Shown: one piece after another, positions 14,975 through 18,552 of the stretch
How positions within the stretch are numbered: position 1 is the first letter of the stretch
How the letters are laid out: every line of letters starts with the position of its first letter
Assembly: GCA_018894595.1 (NCBI GenBank)
Contig: JAHIPN010000132.1
Coordinates: 1 to 18,552, forward strand
Direction: 5' to 3'
DNA length: 18,552 bases
From: a bacterium
Lineage (GTDB): Bacteria; Atribacterota; JS1; SB-45; 34-128
Notes under the pieces: model-generated
The model's input: the letters and a program-made list of their open reading frames with translations, nothing else
Databases searched by the model: none
What the model was told of the DNA's origin: nothing
Translations under genes and position numbers: made by a program

Positions 14975-16146
14975 TTAACTTCTCCAAATTTATTAAAATA
15001 TTCTATAAGGCTTTGACCCATACCCTTGGTATTTCCAAATCCAATTAATAACACTTTATTATTGGTAAATTGCAAAACAATCTGCAATACTTTTTCTATA
15101 TCTGTTATTCTTGCTAGATTTATTATATTCTCGGGAGGGACTTTCAATTTTAAAAGAGCCCTTTCGGTTAACATACTTAATGGTCCTACCAAGATTATTT
15201 TAGAAAGGATGATTTCTTTAGCTAAGATATGAGCAAATTGAATAGCGCGAAGGGCTCGGTCTTCTCGACTATTAATTATTCCTATTACTGGTGAATTATT
15301 TAAATCGAATATTTTCTTTACATTTTCCCAGATTAATAAAGTAGAGCGTTGGTCGTTAGCTGCAAAGGCATTGACAAAAAATAAAATTTTATTCTTTTTT
15401 AATAACTTATAGATCTTTAAGGCTCCAGGATCAGGGTTTGCTTTTAACATCCCCCTTAAGGATACTTCTTCGTCCACTCCGAGGAGTTTATTGACCTGAA
15501 GGGCAATGGAGACATTCTCTTTAAAATTCATATAATCAAATTTTTTAATTATTTTACTGGAAATATCATCTGGGTCAGCCCAAATGATTTTCGTCTTTAG
15601 TTTATCGGCTTGTTCCTTAAAGAGAGGGAAGTAATTCTTTTCTGCAGTTACCAATATTCCTTTTTGGGGAATGGTAAGTTTTAATGCCTCAACCATATTA
15701 GTGAGTCCAGGGCCGATATCTTCTAAATGGTCTTCTCGTACATTGGTGATCACTCCGATAGTCGACTTAACCATCTTATGTTCGGAAACCCATTGATGTT
15801 CAGGATTAACTGCCATACATTCTAATACTAAAACATTAGCTTTTCTTTTTACTGCTTCAGTAAAAATCTTCATTTGTTCAGCAATATTAGCATTACCCCT
15901 TCGTTTAACCGGAATTTCGGTTCCGTCTTCTAATATCAACCGCGGAAGTGTTCCGGTTGTCTTGGCTAATACTTTAAAGCCGGCTTCTCTTAAGCCGGCT
16001 GCTATTAAACGGGTAGTTGTCGATTTGCCTCTAGTCCCATTAACGTGGATACGGATAGGAATTTTGTTTACTCTTTTAAGGTGATTAATCTGTTCAATAA
16101 TTCCCCATATTAAAAATATTGTACCAAATATAAAAATAATAAACAT
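14971..16146 (-). CDS. pgsB: Poly-gamma-glutamate synthase ligase subunit PgsB/CapB
   Basis: This ATP-dependent amide ligase joins glutamate residues through the gamma-carboxyl, in the Mur-ligase-like superfamily. At 391 residues it has the usual PgsB length. One N-terminal helix (2-18) anchors it. The P-loop is HVNGTRGKSTTT (34-45), followed by LAKTTGTLPRLILEDG (60-75), RRGNANIAEQ (82-91), LECMAVNPEHQ (108-118) and NVREDHLEDIG (135-145), all PgsB hallmarks and all intact. The C-terminal half contains NAFAANDQRST and INSREDRALRA. A GAAGG site lies upstream of the ATG, and a promoter with TTGAAA/TAAAAT precedes it. The actual monomer and linkage (D or L glutamate) cannot be read from the sequence. 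Confidence 0.95.
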   Translation of the reverse strand: MFIIFIFGTIFLIWGIIEQINHLKRVNKIPIRIHVNGTRGKSTTTRLIAAGLREAGFKVLAKTTGTLPRLILEDGTEIPVKRRGNANIAEQMKIFTEAVKRKANVLVLECMAVNPEHQWVSEHKMVKSTIGVITNVREDHLEDIGPGLTNMVEALKLTIPQKGILVTAEKNYFPLFKEQADKLKTKIIWADPDDISSKIIKKFDYMNFKENVSIALQVNKLLGVDEEVSLRGMLKANPDPGALKIYKLLKKNKILFFVNAFAANDQRSTLLIWENVKKIFDLNNSPVIGIINSREDRALRAIQFAHILAKEIILSKIILVGPLSMLTERALLKLKVPPENIINLARITDIEKVLQIVLQFTNNKVLLIGFGNTKGMGQSLIEYFNKFGEVK

Positions 16147-16169
16147 GCTTTTCCTTCTTTTTTAAGTAA

Positions 16170-16198
16170 ATTTTATCATTTTGTTTCAATAATTTCAA
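16170..16198 (-). promoter_or_regulatory. Promoter of pgsBC
   Basis: On the minus strand TTGAAA (16193-16198) and TAAAAT (16170-16175) stand 17 bases apart, each with one base off consensus. The start would fall near 16163, leaving about 17 leader bases before the pgsB ATG at 16146. Confidence 0.68.
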
Positions 16199-16275
16199 AG
16201 AAGTACTTTACCGTTATGATAAATTTATAAAAAACTACCTCAAAAGAGTTGATACAGACAAAACTTATTATAATT

Positions 16276-16303
16276 TTGACAAAATATAATATTTATTTAG
16301 AAT
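16276..16303 (+). promoter_or_regulatory. Promoter of pgsW
   Basis: A perfect TTGACA (16276-16281) and TAGAAT (16298-16303) are separated by 16 bases. The start would be near 16310, about 48 bases before the pgsW ATG. It diverges from the pgsBC promoter; some 77 bases separate the two -35 boxes, and I see no clear shared dyad. Confidence 0.7.
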
Positions 16304-16357
16304 AGATATAGCAGTTTCAATTAAAATATTTATTTTTAATCAAAAGAAAGGATTTTA

Positions 16358-17443
16358 ATGAATAGCTGGATAAAGGGAAAGTTATCACTGATTCACCTTT
16401 TTTGGGCGTTAATTATTTTACTTGTTGGATTTCTACTAATAGAACAAACTAAATTTACAGCAAAAACTCCTTATTATGATGAACAAATACAAGCAGCGGA
16501 AATTATGAAAAATTCTTTAGAAGTAATTAAAGAAGAACGATTAAAAAGAAACATACCATTAGATATAGGATTAGACCCTAACCAAACTGGCATTATCGGC
16601 AGAGAATATACTCAACTTACTACTACTTTGGGGAATCTTGAGGCAAAAAGAACTAGCACCAATCCTGCTTTTGCTGCTTTATTGGTTAAATATTTTAAAG
16701 AAGCAAATTTAAAAAAAGGGGATGTAATTGCCATTGGTGCCAGTGGTTCTTTTCCAGCTTTAATTTTGGCTACCCTTTCTGCTGTCAGAGTGTTGGAATT
16801 AGAGCCTTTACTCATCTACTCCATTGGCTCATCTGAATATGGAGCTAATATCCCCGAATTTACTTTTTTGCAGATGTTAGCGGATTTAAATAAAAAAAAT
16901 ATCTTACCCTATAAATTATTAGCTATTTCTATGGGAGGATACCTTGACCAGGCCGAGGGAATGTTTTATCCTGATTCACAGGATACTATAAAAAAAATAG
17001 TTCAAGATTCTGGTACTTTTGTTATAGATGTGGAAAACATAGAAGAAAACATTCAGCAAAGAATGCAACTTTACAAAAAAAGTGCCAAAGGGCAGCCCAT
17101 TAAAGCCTTTGTAAATATCGGTGGTGCTACACCAAACTACGGCAATACCAATGCTTCAATAACTTATCCTAATGGATTAGTTATTGATGGTCCAAAAATT
17201 CCCGATCATCCTGAACGAGGATTAATATTTGAATATCAAAATTTAGGAATCCCTATTATACATCTATTAAATATCAGAGGGTTAGCCGTAAAAAATGGAT
17301 TACCGATTGACCCCGTTCCTTTACCGGAAATAGGAGAAGGGGGAGTGTACTGGCGGATTGCTTATAATAAATATATTATTGTTTTAGCAATTGGAATAGA
17401 ATTTTTATACTTGTTTTGGGCTTTAAAAATAAGACATAAATAA
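16358..17443 (+). CDS. pgsW: Poly-gamma-glutamate system protein PgsW
   Basis: This 361-residue protein is held in the membrane at both ends (helices about 12-29 and 339-356), with a 300-residue soluble domain between them that should lie outside the cytoplasm. It matches my memory of the poly-gamma-glutamate system family (TIGR04332) found with PgsB and PgsC. Landmarks are DIGLDPNQTGIIGREYT (69-85), KGDVIAIGASGSFPAL (120-135), LLAISMGGYLDQAEGM (187-202), NIGGATPNYG and LLNIRGLAVKNGLPIDP. The serine motifs resemble those of hydrolases but no catalytic triad is proven. Its function is unknown; position and topology suggest it replaces or assists PgsA in chain export or release. It diverges from pgsBC and ends three bases from the convergent reductase gene. 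Confidence 0.85.
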   Translation: MNSWIKGKLSLIHLFWALIILLVGFLLIEQTKFTAKTPYYDEQIQAAEIMKNSLEVIKEERLKRNIPLDIGLDPNQTGIIGREYTQLTTTLGNLEAKRTSTNPAFAALLVKYFKEANLKKGDVIAIGASGSFPALILATLSAVRVLELEPLLIYSIGSSEYGANIPEFTFLQMLADLNKKNILPYKLLAISMGGYLDQAEGMFYPDSQDTIKKIVQDSGTFVIDVENIEENIQQRMQLYKKSAKGQPIKAFVNIGGATPNYGNTNASITYPNGLVIDGPKIPDHPERGLIFEYQNLGIPIIHLLNIRGLAVKNGLPIDPVPLPEIGEGGVYWRIAYNKYIIVLAIGIEFLYLFWALKIRHK

Positions 17444-17446
17444 AAG

Positions 17447-18547
17447 TTATTTTTTCTCCCAGGAGGCCATTTCTTTGAGGCGTTCTATTATGGGCAGATG
17501 CTGGGTGCAAAGCTCTTCGCATTGTCCGCACTCGGTACATTCTTTTGCTCTTGCACTATGGCTTTCTGTTATGCCACACAAGTAACTTTTTATTTTCATT
17601 TCTTTATCAGTGCTGCCAAATATCTGTTTTTCATTGTAAAGCTGCATATAAGAAGGCACTGGAATGTTCTGGGGACATTTATCGCAGTAGCCGCAACCGG
17701 TACAAGCTGAATTCATATTTTTACCAATTTGTTTTCTAATTTTTTCTAAATCTGCATCAGTAAAAGGCAGGGCTTCATCGGCCACGCGGCAAGCCATATC
17801 GACATGCTTACGGGTGGTAAAACCATTAAGCACTACTGACACTTGCGGACAGGATATTAAGAATCGCAAAGCTGCTTCTGTGGGGGTTTCTCCTTTTGAA
17901 GCTAAAAAAGAAAGCTCTTTTTCATGAGTGGGTATGGCTCCTCCAAATAACGGATTCATGGCAACCACGCCATAACCTCTTTTATAGGCGGCCATAACTC
18001 CATCCCAGCGATAAGGGAAATTTAAGATATTAATTCCTAAAAGCACGCCTTCCATCTTACCATCTTCTAAGATGTGTTTAATTTCTGATCCCGGCTGATG
18101 TGAAGAAAAGACAATATGGTCAATCAATCCTTCTTTTTTACATTCCAGGAGACCTTCATATTGTCCCCCGGATTTCATAGCAAGTTTATAATGTTCCATC
18201 TTAAGAAGGTTCCAGATATGGTAAAAATGAATTTTAGGGAGACCCAGTCGATTTAAAGATTTTTTTACCGCTTCTTTTGCTTTTTTAGCAGTATTAAATT
18301 CCTTAGGGGTGCCTTTGGTAGAAACATAAAAGTCTTTAGGCATATTCTTAAAGGCAATACCAAAAATATCCTCACTCTGGTCTTTACAGTAATAAGGGGC
18401 GGTATCGAAATAGTTGATTCCTTTAGCATTTGCATAACGAAGAAGTTCGGCATTTTCCTCTTTGCTCTTGGAAATATCGAATCGCATTCCACCGAAACCT
18501 ACTGCAGAAACTTTTTTCCCGGTCTTTCCATATTCCTTGTAAATCAT
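17447..18547 (-). CDS. Aldo/keto reductase with C-terminal ferredoxin-like 4Fe-4S domain
   Basis: This 366-residue protein is a TIM-barrel aldo/keto reductase (about 1-270) with an added iron-sulfur domain. The tetrad is D48 and Y53 (INYFDTAPYY), K78 (VSTKG) and H110 (HFYHIW). The first residues (KEYGKTGKKVSAVGFGGMRF) are the usual family start, so the ATG at 18545-18547 is probably correct, though its ribosome site lies beyond the window. The C-terminus holds CTGCGYCDKCP near 281-291 and CTECGQCEELC near 336-346, two Cys4 motifs of the kind that bind 4Fe-4S clusters, as in many anaerobe reductases that may exchange electrons with ferredoxin. The substrate is unknown. It converges on pgsW with a three-base gap and is probably unrelated to the polymer genes. 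Confidence 0.9.
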   Translation of the reverse strand: MIYKEYGKTGKKVSAVGFGGMRFDISKSKEENAELLRYANAKGINYFDTAPYYCKDQSEDIFGIAFKNMPKDFYVSTKGTPKEFNTAKKAKEAVKKSLNRLGLPKIHFYHIWNLLKMEHYKLAMKSGGQYEGLLECKKEGLIDHIVFSSHQPGSEIKHILEDGKMEGVLLGINILNFPYRWDGVMAAYKRGYGVVAMNPLFGGAIPTHEKELSFLASKGETPTEAALRFLISCPQVSVVLNGFTTRKHVDMACRVADEALPFTDADLEKIRKQIGKNMNSACTGCGYCDKCPQNIPVPSYMQLYNEKQIFGSTDKEMKIKSYLCGITESHSARAKECTECGQCEELCTQHLPIIERLKEMASWEKK

Positions 18548-18552
18548 ATTTT

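Noticed and set aside
17498..17739. Plus-strand frames opposite the aldo/keto reductase C-terminus
   Set aside because: They are antisense to the iron-sulfur domain codons and have no start signals.

Overview
The window is AT-rich DNA (roughly one third G+C by eye) from an anaerobic bacterium. The gene content suggests an uncultivated lineage such as Atribacterota (OP9/JS1) or a related Firmicutes-like phylum: two Asp23/Gls24 envelope proteins, an aldo/keto reductase with a ferredoxin-like tail, a DUF6305 secreted protein and short GTAGGGG-type hairpin repeats in the spacers. No rRNA, tRNA, phage, transposase or CRISPR array was seen, so the phylum call is an inference with low confidence.

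Left part (1-6358, + strand): the 3' part of one Asp23-family gene and a complete second one, a DUF401 membrane transporter, an HD-domain phosphohydrolase, a 296-base spacer packed with tandem repeats and four small hairpins, then threonine synthase (thrC) overlapping by four bases a beta-CASP metallo-beta-lactamase RNase-like gene.

Middle (6359-7590): a palindrome lies between convergent genes. A minus-strand marR-trxA operon follows, with a near-textbook promoter (TTGACA, 17 bases, TATAAT). Two dyads lie at the -10 and start site, and phased T-tracts lie upstream. The promoter shows that the MarR start is the internal ATG at 7229.

Right part (7591-17443): genes that plausibly make, trim and recover a gamma-linked glutamate polymer. 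They are a secreted gamma-glutamyltranspeptidase (ggt), a lone TRAP-type large permease, a 48-codon two-helix membrane protein, a membrane-anchored M14 aspartoacylase-like metallopeptidase, a secreted DUF6305 protein, pgsC and pgsB on the minus strand, and divergent pgsW on the plus strand. rlmD (23S rRNA methyltransferase) sits between them. No PgsA/CapA gene is present in the window. I infer that PgsB and PgsC make and export the polymer with PgsW replacing or assisting PgsA, that GGT and the M14 enzyme cut it outside the membrane, and that the permease may return products. Only the family assignments are visible in the sequence; the joint function is inference.

Right edge: a minus-strand aldo/keto reductase with two C-terminal Cys4 clusters is complete, its start codon lying five bases from the window end.
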